Source of the DNA: Protoeuglena noctilucae
Taxonomy: Eukaryota > Chlorophyta > Pedinophyceae > Marsupiomonadales > Marsupiomonadaceae
NCBI GenBank assembly: GCA_958009085.1
Contig: OY253669.1
Coordinates: 992,001-1,056,000, forward strand
DNA length: 64,000 nucleotides
Direction of reading: 5' to 3'
Positions 12,401 through 21,871 of the stretch are shown in pieces. The notes under the pieces were generated by a model, which was not told the DNA's origin, made no database searches, and saw only the letters and a list, made by a program, of their open reading frames with translations. Each line of letters begins with the position of its first letter. The first letter of the stretch is position 1. A program made the translations under genes and the position numbers.

Positions 12401-13590
12401 CGCGCCCGACGTTTTCCCGCCGGATCCCGTGCGAACACCAGACACGTCGTTCTCGGAGGGCCGGTCCAGGTCGACGCCTTCCAGCAGCCCGGAGATGTCC
12501 GGCGTGCCCGCCCTGCCCCTCCCTTCGGGCGAGAGCTCCCTCGGGGAAGCGCGGCCCTGGCGCCTCGGCGGTGGCCGGAAGCGAGACGGCCGCGGCGGAG
12601 ACGACGGGCCCCCGGGACTCTCCGGGCCCCTGCCGAGCGATCCACGAGATGCAGGCCTCGCAACCTCCTGCGGATGCGTCGGGGTGGCTGAGCTCGCCCG
12701 GCTGGCAGGCATGAGGTCAGACGGACATCCCCAGGCCCCGTAGCGCGAGAGAGGCGCACCGGCATCATGTCCAGCGCCTGTCCGAGGTGGAAGTAGCGGT
12801 AAACGTCCCACATGGCGGGCCCAGCACCGTCCATGTCAGCGTCTGCCTCCACCCCGCTGGGGTCGCCCCTGAGGGAGCCCTCGCTCTCATGATCCGTGTC
12901 CTCGTCGACGGCGCGCACCGCCACCCCGGGCGCCGTCCCGGACCGCACCGACGCCGGGGACAGTGGCGAGGCGTCTGCCATGCCCGGCAGGTCGGCGGCG
13001 CTGCGATGGGGCGACAGGGCGCTGTGGGCGACCGACACCCAGTCCGCAAGGAACATGCTCCCTGCGAAGGCGGCCGGGACTGCACGCTTGAGGCTCCATG
13101 TCGCGCCGCATGAGGCAGATCAGTTGATCACTGTGAAGCAGTGCATGTGCTTGCCTGGGCCACCCGAGCCCCTGCGCTGCGGGCGTCCGCGATCCGCGTG
13201 CTGCCCCTCCTCGGCCAAGGACGGCGCGCTCAGCTCCGCTTCCAGGTCGGGCCCTGACGCGTCTGGCTCAAGGGCAGACAGGGACGCGTCGATCAACGAG
13301 GCCAGGAGCAGCTCGCGCACTTTCCTGGCCATGCCCGAGTAAGGGGCCGCGGGACGCGGCGGGGTGCGCAGGACGGCCTCTGCGGCCCCGCTGTGGGCAG
13401 GTGAGCGAGGGGGTTGTATGGTGAGCGCGACTGAGGCTGGTGGCGCTGCCAGTGTGGGCGGCATTGCGTCATTAAATGGTGGGGCTCAGCATCAGCCCGG
13501 CCTGACGCACCTGTCGAAGAAGTCATCGCAGATTGCTTGGGCCTTCTGGTCCACTTCCTCCTGCGAGCGAGCCATCAGGGGCACCTTCAT
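9427..13590 (-). CDS. Long low-complexity protein of unknown function
   Basis: Exon 1 (13590-13511) begins MKVPLMARSQEEVDQKAQ and joins exon 2 from 13390 (RKVRELLLASLIDASLSAL) in phase. A further exon starts near 13061 (MFLADWVSVAHS) and includes MWDVYRYFHLGQALDMM. A frame change near 12770-12710 fits a short intron, though the exact junction and downstream frame are unresolved. Then comes an open stretch of about 1,000 residues rich in Gly, Ala, Pro, Arg and Ser, with short ordered islands such as SPIVWAIDERIHSAASA. The last exon (from about 9590 to 9427) ends KFSSWREKYRAYLSQA. I recognise no domain. The minus strand was preferred over the equally open plus strand because its composition is balanced (acidic residues, aromatic islands) and it begins and ends in helix-like segments. 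The conserved ends and disordered middle suggest a scaffold, which is inference only. Confidence 0.45.
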
Positions 13591-14527
13591 GGTTCACGGA
13601 AAGGCGCACTGCGCACATGCATCATGGCCACTGCTCGGCTTGCCTTGGCGACGTTGCCGGTCCTGGAAGCCTCTGCCTCATCTGTCGGCGATGCCGAGGG
13701 CACAGCGCCTCTGCAAAGGAGCAGGGATGCGATGTGTCAACACGGCGCCTGCCTACGGCGCCATGCTCGTGGCACGTCGCGGCATGGACATGCGCCTCAC
13801 GTGATCTTGATGTCATCTGCAGTGGGCGGCGGCGTCTGCTGGGGCGGACCAGGCGCCGAGCGCTGCGGGCAAGGCGCACGGGCAGTGGTGGCTCTGTGTG
13901 TGGCGCAGGAGCGCGGATGGGTGGCCAGTCTCGGCGTTACCGGCTCACCGCTTTTGCGAAGACCGTTTCCCACGCGGGGAAGTTGTCCCTGTCGGACCTC
14001 TCGAACGGGGCGGGCGGGTAACGCAACATCGCGCGTCAAACGTTGCAAGCCCGCCGCTCCTCGCGTATGGCACTATACGCCGGCAGGGGAGGTGGACATG
14101 TACACGCGCTGAAAAGGAGCGGTCTTGCTATGTCCAAGGAGACGGCGGCCCTTTGTGCGACGAAAGCGCCCGAGACAGATGTGGCTATGCTTTTGAATGC
14201 ACAGCCGGCGCCCTTCGCACCTCGGGCGCCTCGTGGCGCGCCACCGCTGATCCCGAGTCACGGACAAGTCAAGCAATCCGTCGCTCCTCGCCACGGTCGA
14301 CAGCCCTTCTTACTCGGGGCCCCCACCCGTCAGTGCCGGTGCGTTGTGCCAGACCCGGGCGAGCACAGCCTGCACCCACCGGCCAAGCGCGGCGCCAGTC
14401 TCCTGACATCCTGCGTGATAGCCAGTTGGACTGCGATTGGAAAAGCGGCGAGCATCGCGGCGGAGAGGGTTGCCTGCAGCGGAGCCAAGTGAGGGCCAGT
14501 TGGCCGGGATCGTCGCTCGAGAGCGGG
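13591..14527. other. Intergenic region between divergent genes
   Basis: About 940 bases lie between the unknown minus-strand gene and the succinyl-CoA ligase gene. No segment here resembles a known protein, and the open frames are short. It probably holds both promoters. Confidence 0.5.
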
Positions 14528-16509
14528 ATGTTGTCGCGCGCGTCGCGCCACGCGCTGCATGCGGGGAGGTCCCTCCTCGGACTCCCGGCGGGGCTGGCGC
14601 AGGCCCGGTTCCTCAACATCCACGAATACCAGGTGACGTGCATCTCTCATCTTCGTAGACTCCATCGCATGCCGCGGATGCGGCCGCGCGCGCCTCGGCG
14701 CGGGTCGTAACGGTCAATGCACGGAAGGCCGTTCCGAGCGCGCCAGGCTCCCCTCCCTGCACCCCCGCGACGTAATCTCCGCGCGCTTTGGTCCCTTGGC
14801 TCTTGGGGAGAGACGTGCCGTGCGCTCCCGGGCCTCGCTTGCGCCGGCGTGGGTCTCGACACCGCGGGACCTCGTCGTGGCCTCCCGCTGTCGCTCTGGA
14901 GCCCCGCCCGCGATGCCTGTGCCACGACTCGTACAACATATGTACTAGTATCTTCTCGCGCTGCCGCACTCGTCCCAGCTTCCCCCCTGGCGCTGCAGGG
15001 CGCCAAGTTGATGAGCGAGATGGGCATCTCGGTGCCGCCGGGGACACCTTGCCAGACGATCGATGACGTCAAAAACGCAGTCAAGGTGCGGCGCACACGA
15101 CCCCGTACGTGCCAGCCAGGGATCCCTTGCGGCGAACCCAGCCCGGACCTTTGACCCCTGGACCCGCACTCCCTTGCAGCACTTTGAGGACAGCGGCGAG
15201 GAGTCCGTGGTGGTCAAGTCGCAGATCCTTGCCGGGGGCAGGGGTATGGGGACCTTCAAGAACGGCCTGCAGGGCGGCGTACACATCACCAAGCCCTCGG
15301 AGGCCGTGGCGCTCGCCAAGCGCATGCTGGGGCAAGTGTTGGTGACCAAGCAGACGGGGCCGGCGGGGAAGCCCGTCAACACGCTCTTCCTGGTCAAGAA
15401 GATGACTTTCGCGCGGGAGATGGTGAGACCACTGGGTGGGCGGCAGGGAACGCCCGTGCCTGTTTGCGTGCCTTGCCCACGCCGGCGTGCACGTTGCCAA
15501 CCACCGGCCACGCTGTTCTCCTTGACGAGTGCTTGCTCGTTCGCGGGTAGGTGCCCGAGTCAGGGAAGTCCCTTGTCGCCCGCAGTACTTCGCCATCCTG
15601 CTGGACCGCAAGGCGGGTGGCCCCGTCATCATCGCCTCGCCTGAGGGCGGCATGTCCATCGAGGAGCTGGCGGAGAAGCACCCGGAAAAGATTGTGCGTG
15701 TTCCCGTCAACATCACGGAGGGCATCACGCACGCGCAGGCGGCGGCGGTGGTGGACGGGCTCAAGGTCCGGGGCAACCGGGACGAGGCCATCAAGATGGT
15801 GTCCAACCTGTACCGCCTGTTCACGGAGAAGGACTGCACGCTGGTTGAGATCAACCCGCTCGCCGAGACCCGGGACGGCAAGCTGGTGGCCGCCGACGCC
15901 AAGCTGGGCTTCGACGACAACGCGGCGTTCCGCCAGAAGGACCTTTTCGAGATGAGGGACGAGTCGCAGGAGGATCCCCGCGAGGTGGCGGCGAGCAAGC
16001 ACGATCTCAACTACATCGGACTGGACGGCAGCATTGGGTGCATGGGTGAGCGCACGGGGCGCGGGATCTGCGCGGGCCCTGCGTGAGCCTGCGCGGCGGC
16101 CGAGCGCAGCAGCTCTGCGCTTCCGCCTGCAGTGAACGGCGCCGGGCTGGCCATGGCCACGATGGACATCATCAAGCTGCACGGGGGCACCCCCGCCAAC
16201 TTCCTCGACGTCGGTGGGTCTGCCTCTGAGGGGCAGGTGGTGGAGGCTTTCAAGATCCTCACGTCCGACCCGCGCGTCAAGGCCATCCTTGTCAACATCT
16301 TCGGGGGCATCATGAAGTGCGACGTCATCGCCTCGGGCATCGTCAACGCCGCCAAGCAGGTCGGCGTCCCTGTGCCCCTGGTCGTGCGCCTTGAGGGCAC
16401 CAACGTGGCCGCCGGGAAGAAGATTCTCAAGGAGTCGGGCCTGAACATCACGACGGCGGACGACCTGGACGACGCGGCGAAGAAGGCAGTCGGGGCGATG
16501 CGCAAGTGA
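14528..16509 (+). CDS. Succinyl-CoA ligase (ADP/GDP-forming) beta subunit, mitochondrial
   Basis: Five exons (14528-14632, 14999-15085, 15180-15422, 15586-16045, 16133-16509) join in phase to give 423 residues, the normal length for this family. The N-terminus ([19 protein letters not shown]) is a typical mitochondrial presequence, followed directly by [13 protein letters not shown], where the mature enzyme begins. ATP-grasp features are visible: [26 protein letters not shown] (metal-binding region), and the C-terminal ligase domain with [23 protein letters not shown] and [13 protein letters not shown]. The enzyme converts succinyl-CoA to succinate with formation of a nucleoside triphosphate in the TCA cycle, paired with an alpha subunit not in this window. 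Sequence style is closest to the plant form. All introns are GT-AG. Confidence 0.95.
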
Positions 16510-16820
16510 CTTGCGGCGATGCGCAACTGACGCCGGCGGCACTTGAAACAGACTCCACAGCCGCTGGAATGAGCTGAAATGCGCGCCGCTGCTGTCGTCT
16601 GCGAGGAAGCCACAAAGGACCACGCGCGTAGTTGCCAACCTTGCTCTCCTGAGCTGGACAGCGTCATCATAAGTGCTGTGGCAGGGCATCCGCTGCGACT
16701 GTGCCGCTTTCTCCACCACCTGCGGGTCCACGCTTCTTTGAGAAGAACGCTGGGAGAGCGGGCGCGCTAGTCGCGCTGGGGGCGGTCCCCGCGAGCCCTC
16801 GCTGTGCAGCGCTCTAAGCA
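16510..16820. other. Intergenic stretch
   Basis: This holds the 3' flank of the succinyl-CoA ligase gene and the promoter of the WD40 gene. Nothing coding or structured stands out. Confidence 0.5.
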
Positions 16821-18434
16821 ATGACCCGCGACGAGCGGGCGCCCATCTCGCGGCCGACGGATGCCGTCTTCACGACGTCGGAGGTACCTGAGCGGTACGA
16901 CAAGCCGTGCTCGATCGGCCACTGGCAGCTGCGCGACCTCATGCACTTCGACGGTGAGTTTCCCCGGCGCTCGGCCCGCCGCCTGGCGCTCAAGGTGCAT
17001 CGGCAGTTGTGTATGGCGTCTGTCCTCCCCGCAGACACGGGGGACGCCGTCTACGTGTGCCATTCGCGCGAAGTGCAGCGATACAGTTTTAAGAACAAGC
17101 GGACGACGCCGACGATGGTTCTCGGATGGGTCGCGACGAGCATGGCAGTTCGGTGAGGTCGCTACGAGGACGGCACTTTGGTAGGCGCTTCGCTGTTCCC
17201 TCTGCCTGGCCCCTAGCTGGCCTGGTTGGGTCCTGGCCCAGTCGGCGTGAACGCCGCTGCCGCACTGTGTCGCAGATACGGCTACGTTGCGGCGGGGAAC
17301 CAGGCCTCGGACGTGAAGATATGGTCCACCATGGAAGGCAAGGTCATATACGAGGAGCGCATCAACTCGGGCAGGTGGGCCGTTGCAAGGGGGCTGCTGG
17401 CAAGGTGTACCTGAAGCCCCGTGCTGCTGGGACTGACAGGCTTCGACTCCTGGCGCATCGCAGTGTCAACAACGCGATGCACTTCTCCCGGACGCCCGAC
17501 GCGCTGGAGCTGCACGTGTGCAGCAACGACTGTGTGGTGCGGACCTTCCAAGTCAGCGAGAGCCAGGACACGTGGGGTGCAGAGCGGCGCGTCCGCCTGG
17601 TGAGTGGTGCGCTGGGGAGAGTAGGCGCCGTCCGCGGGGGCGCCGACCCGACACGGTGCCGAATGTTGGCGAAGAGGGCATCGCGAGTCTCTTGCCCGGC
17701 CAGCCCGCAGGCGCAAGCGACGCAGTTTGAGACGCCCATCAACTACGCCGCCGTGTCGCCCGACGGGCGGAGCATGTGCTGCGTGGGGGACAACCGCGTG
17801 ACATTCCTGGCAGACCGGCGGGAGAGCGGCGAGTGGGAGATTACGCGGTGAGTCACGGGCATCCGGAGCGTCGCCTGGCTGCCTGCCGTGTGCGGGCATG
17901 GGTCGGTCAGCGTCCGTCACCACCCCTGCAGGTCGTTGAAAGAGTTCGCCGACGCGGGCATGATGTGCGATTGGAGCCCCCAGGGCAAGATCTTTGCCGC
18001 CGGCGCCCAGGACGGGAGGTGCATGGTGTGGGACGCCCGCGACCGTCGGCTCGTCGCCAGGTACACGGTGCAGAACGCGGTGCGGTCGGTCAAGTTCAGC
18101 AGCAGCCCGATGGACCTGCTGGCTTTCGCGGAGCAGGAGGGGCGGGCCCACCTGGTCGACACGCGCATGCTCGACAAGAAGCAGGCGAGTCGGCGATGGG
18201 CACGCGCGCATGGGATGCTGGGAGTCGATGCAAGTCGAGACGATGCATCTGGACGTGTGCTCGCAGGTGCTCAAGCTGCCAGCGAGTGGGGCGAGCACGC
18301 GGGAGAACATGGTGGCAGGAATGCACTTTGCGCCGGACGGGACGAGGCTCGCGCTCGCATGCGAGGCGGGTATTTCGGTGTGGGACGTCGACACGTCGAC
18401 GCGCAGGACCTTCTCGGACGCCGAACTGCTCTGA
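16821..18434 (+). CDS. WD40-repeat protein of the uncharacterised plant/fungal DUF2415-like type
   Basis: Eight exons (16821-16953, 17035-17152, 17276-17374, 17464-17599, 17726-17847, 17932-18184, 18267-18434) cover one beta-propeller; the coordinates listed are the seven coding blocks I can place. The order of blocks is CSIGHWQLRDLMHF, YVAAGNQASDVKIWS, SVNNAMHFSRTPD, NYAAVSPDGRSMCCVGDN, MMCDWSPQGKIFAAGAQDG, MVWDARD and AGMHFAPDGTRLALACE with VWDVDTS. This layout matches a family of WD proteins of unknown role found in plants and fungi. The HWQLR block before the propeller is the best family marker. The last intron (18185-18266) has a GC donor: phase and frame agree only if it is removed. The propeller probably serves as a protein-binding platform; partners are unknown. 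Confidence 0.75.
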
Positions 18435-18945
18435 TATTGCTGGGGGAGCCCTCGTTAGGTCAAGCAGGGCAGCCCGCGAGCGTGGCGCTTGCCGCTGCGC
18501 AGGTCCGAGTCCCACGCGGTCTAAGGAAGGTTTGAATTCGTGTGGCCATGCCGGCAGGGCGCAACTCGCACGCAGGACGGCGCGCCAGCTGGCGGTCTTC
18601 TGTCGAACTCCGCGTCAGATTCGGGACGCGGGCCGCGTCTCCAAACTTGCCTGCTTCATGCTGGGCGTTCTCACTTCCATAGACAGCACAGGGACGTGAT
18701 GAACAAATGCTTTCAGCAATGCAGCGGCAAAGCACTCTTGGCAGTTTGGCGGATCGCGTGGGGGAGCCCTGCGCGTCTGGACGCGTCGCGGCGGCAATGG
18801 AACTCAGCACGTCTTTAGACATGTCCTGCGCAGACACCCTGAGCATGGTCGACGAGGTGCGCTGAGAGAAATAATTCTCTGCCTCGTCGCCCCTCGCCAT
18901 AGGATCCCTGTTATCCGTCGTTAACGAGTTCATACTTCAAATTCT
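18435..18945. other. Intergenic stretch
   Basis: It lies between the WD40 gene and the small unknown gene, both on the plus strand. No recognisable coding or RNA feature. Confidence 0.45.
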
Positions 18946-19559
18946 ATGCAGGCTCTCGAGTCGCCGAGCGAAATCCTGCGCTGGGAGCGAGCGGTGGCCG
19001 CGCTGACGGGGTGCGCATTGCGTAGGATCCAAAATCCGTACTCGCGATTTAAGGAGGACCTTCAAGACGCGCGTCCTGTTCCATGCTCCGTGAGCTCGCG
19101 CAGGTGGGTTGCTGCCGGGGCCGCGCGGCGCTGGACGAACATTGTCGACTCCACGGCACGCTGCCGTGTGGCGCGGCGAGCCGACAGCGTTTCACGGCCC
19201 ACATTCGCGTCCCCCGCAGCCTTCGTGTTTACCCGGAGGATGACGGCCTCTTCAAGTGCGGATCTACTGCCTTGCGGTCCTCCCAACGGAAGGTGAGCCA
19301 TGCGCAATGTGCCGCAGTAAATCATGCGCATCCCAATGCTTCGATTGGCTTTCCAAGCGCGAACCTCGCATCACGGCTCTTTCCTCTGCAGATCTCTCGG
19401 ACCCCGTCGCGACTGGGCATGGGCGCCAAGAAGATCGATGCCAGCAGCGCCCGCACCATCTCTGTGGACGGGGGGAGCTCGCGCAGCCTCGACTGCGCGG
19501 GGGACAGCGCCCGGAGCATCGTCATGCCCGAGGTCCTCGAGGATGTCAGCACGGTGTGA
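18946..19559 (+). CDS. Small unknown protein, three exons
   Basis: Exons 18946-19103, 19220-19292 and 19392-19559 join in phase across two GT-AG introns to give 132 residues. I do not recognise the family. The N-terminal third is helical (MQALESPSEILRWERAV, then NPYSRFKEDLQ), the middle has YPEDDGLFKCG, and the C-terminal part is Ser/Asp/Gly-rich (SVDGGSSRSLDCAGDSARS) ending in MPEVLEDVSTV. There is no signal peptide or membrane segment. Support comes from clean splice borders with matching phase and an ATG at the head. It could also be part of a longer gene if another exon exists upstream. Confidence 0.45.
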
Positions 19560-19681
19560 CTATTCCTGTTCACACACCCCCAGATGAGAGTTTTTTGCGA
19601 GTCCCAGACGGCAACCTGCCAGTGAGATACAACTCTAGAACGGACGCCAGGCCGTGTTGATGGATGTCGACACGCGCCCTT

Positions 19682-19757
19682 ACCCTGCTAGCCGCCCTGC
19701 TAGCCGCTAGCTGGTAGCCCCTTTCCCTATAGCCACCTCTTCCTAGCTCTAGCTCCC
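19682..19757. repeat. CTAGC-rich degenerate intergenic repeat
   Basis: In the convergent space between the small plus-strand gene and the ACC-synthase-like gene, the motif CTAGC and close variants (TAGCC, CTAGCT) recur about eight times in under 80 bases. It may be simple-sequence expansion in a shared 3' flank. No function is evident. Confidence 0.5.
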
Positions 19758-19759
19758 CA

Positions 19760-21624
19760 TCAGGACGCCTTGTAGTCGTCAATCGCGCGCCTCATTCTCT
19801 GCACCGCAACCGCCAGCCCCTCGGCACGGGCCACCCACAAAAAGCAGACGCGGAAGAACCCAGGAGCCTCGGCTTGCGTCGCACGTCCGGGGGTGATGAT
19901 GAGGCGGTACTTCCTCGCCATCACCGCCCACAGCGCATGCTCCTCCTCCCACGTGGGCTCCTTAAGCACCGTCCTGCGTGCACCAAGTCAGGCGTCATTC
20001 TTCGCTGCGCCATTGCACAGTTGTCACTCCCGCGCTCGCAAGGAACGCCGACTTGCCTGAGGTCGATCCAGCAGAACATGGACCCTTGAGCCGGCACGTA
20101 CCGGATGCCTTCTCGCCGCAGCGCCTCGGTCAGCAGGTCCCACGCTCCCCTGACGTGCTTACGCGTACCCTCTGCGCCCGTAGCACGCGGGCGACATCAA
20201 TCGCATCGCCGGCGACATCGCACCCGTCATCTCTCCGAAGCGACTCAGGCCCGTCACCCTCACCAAGGAACGATTGGACCCAGGGCAGGTCGGCAAGTAC
20301 CGTGGCGATGGTCCACTGCGCGAGGTTGCTGACTGCCCCGAAGTAGCTGAGGTTGTTGAGTGCGTTGTGGATGCCCTCGTTGCGGGTGTGGAGCACCCCG
20401 ACGCGGAGGCCGGAGGCACAGAAGTCCTTGGAGAGGCCGTAGATGACGTGCACGAGGTCGTCGACGGCGCGGGCATCGCTGGGAGACGCCTGGGTTGGGC
20501 GGGAAAGCAGGACTTGAGGAGAGAGCCGTGGCAGTCGGTTCCATCAAGGGCACACCGAGTGTGGTCCAGTAACAGGTCTCCATTGCCTGGCAGAAGCCAA
20601 GCACACCACTGCACCTGCTTGCACTGCTGGGCCACCGCCAGGGCGCTCACGAACGCGGGCCCCGCTCCCTCGTCCGTGTTGAACACCGAGTTGGCGTAGA
20701 TTTCGTCGGATATGAAGTGGCACGAGCGGCCGACGCACCACCGCAGCAAGGCCTCGACGACGGCCACCGAGTACACGCGGCCGATGGGGTTGCCTGGGTT
20801 GGCGACCAGCAGGCCCCTGACCCTGCGCCCCTCTTTGCGCTCCACCTCAGCCGCCCGGTCCTCCAGCTGCCGCACCGCCTCTTCAGGCGAGAAGGCCGCG
20901 GCATGGTTGCGGTCAATGTCGCTGGACAAGAAGACGGGCTCGGCCCGCACCCCGCAGCGGATGGCCAGGTCGTTCTCGAACGCTGCGCGAAGTGACGGCG
21001 TTTGCCAATCGACTGTTGGCCCATGGGGTCAGCCTCACCCGCACCCTCCGTCTCACGTCACGCTAGGGGCAGAGACAGGCACCCGCCCAATCTCACCGGG
21101 GTAGAAAGGAGCAGGGACCAGGATCACGTCGCCCGCATCACACACCAGATGGATGAGCTGGTCGATCACAGCCCCGCAGCCGGAGGCCACGTGCAGGTGC
21201 TCCGGCAGCACAGGGACCTCCCCACGGACAAAGGTCTTCTCCATCAGCCAAGCCACGGCCGACCGCATCTCGACGATGCCCTTCATGTTGTTATATCCCA
21301 ATAACTCGACGGGCATCGGTGACTCGGTGGCTGCCCTTGCCAGGCGCTCTGCCAAGGGGCCGCGGCATTGGCGATTCTCCGCTATCGTTAGCGATATGTA
21401 GCCCTGAGGAGAGGGTACGCAGTGCGTTGCGACGCCGCAGTGGGAAGGACGCTGCCGCACGCGCTCCGCAACACCTGCGTGTGCACAGCAGCCGCTTCCT
21501 GGGCCGCTCTCGCCTCAGGGTTGCTGATAGGATCATATTGATCACTGAGAGACTCGATGTGGATGCTCATGTACGGCAGCGACGGCTGCGTCGCGCGCGA
21601 GGACCTGCACAAAGAGGACGACAT
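19760..21624 (-). CDS. ACC-synthase-like fold-type I PLP enzyme
   Basis: The gene has about seven exons on the minus strand. Start is either 21624 or the in-frame ATG at 21570 (MSIHIESLSDQYDPISN); both precede the same first splice site. Blocks in order are SLTIAENRQ (substrate-pocket box), ELLGYNNMKGIVEMRSAV, HVASGCGAVIDQLIHLV, VLVPAPFYPG, GLLVANPGNPIGRVYS, HFISDEIYANSVF (PLP-phenol Asp and Tyr), VIYGLSKDFCASGLRVG (PLP-binding Lys and phosphate-binding Arg), and a C-terminal FFRVCFLWV. This is the plan of 1-aminocyclopropane-1-carboxylate synthase and its ACCS relatives. Whether it makes ACC or acts as a transaminase or beta-lyase cannot be told by eye. The last intron (20056-19974) has a GC donor, AG|GCAAGT; the only nearby GT leads to a stop. 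Confidence 0.8.
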
Positions 21625-21871
21625 AGACGTCACGGATTTATGAACATCCACAGTGGCCTCCGCACCCCCATGGCTCCCCGCGGCTCCCACCTCTCCGACA
21701 GACCATGATCCATGACTTCCTGGACGCCGCAGCGCGGATCGCGCGCAAATTAAGTGGATGCCGACCCACAGACCAGCCAAGACGCGAACTTTCAACCTTC
21801 GCACACACACGAGCCTATCAGAAGATGCTAGTTTGCTATTACTGTCCACAGTCACCCCAGTCTCCTGCCCT

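Noticed and set aside
10092-12743. Long open frames on the plus strand across 10-12.7 kb
   Set aside because: They mirror the minus-strand unknown gene, are extremely Arg/Pro-rich and lack any ordered block. In GC-rich DNA, open antisense frames are expected.
13591-14527. Possible extra gene between the unknown protein and succinyl-CoA ligase
   Set aside because: Only short frames without conserved blocks or consistent splice pairs are present.
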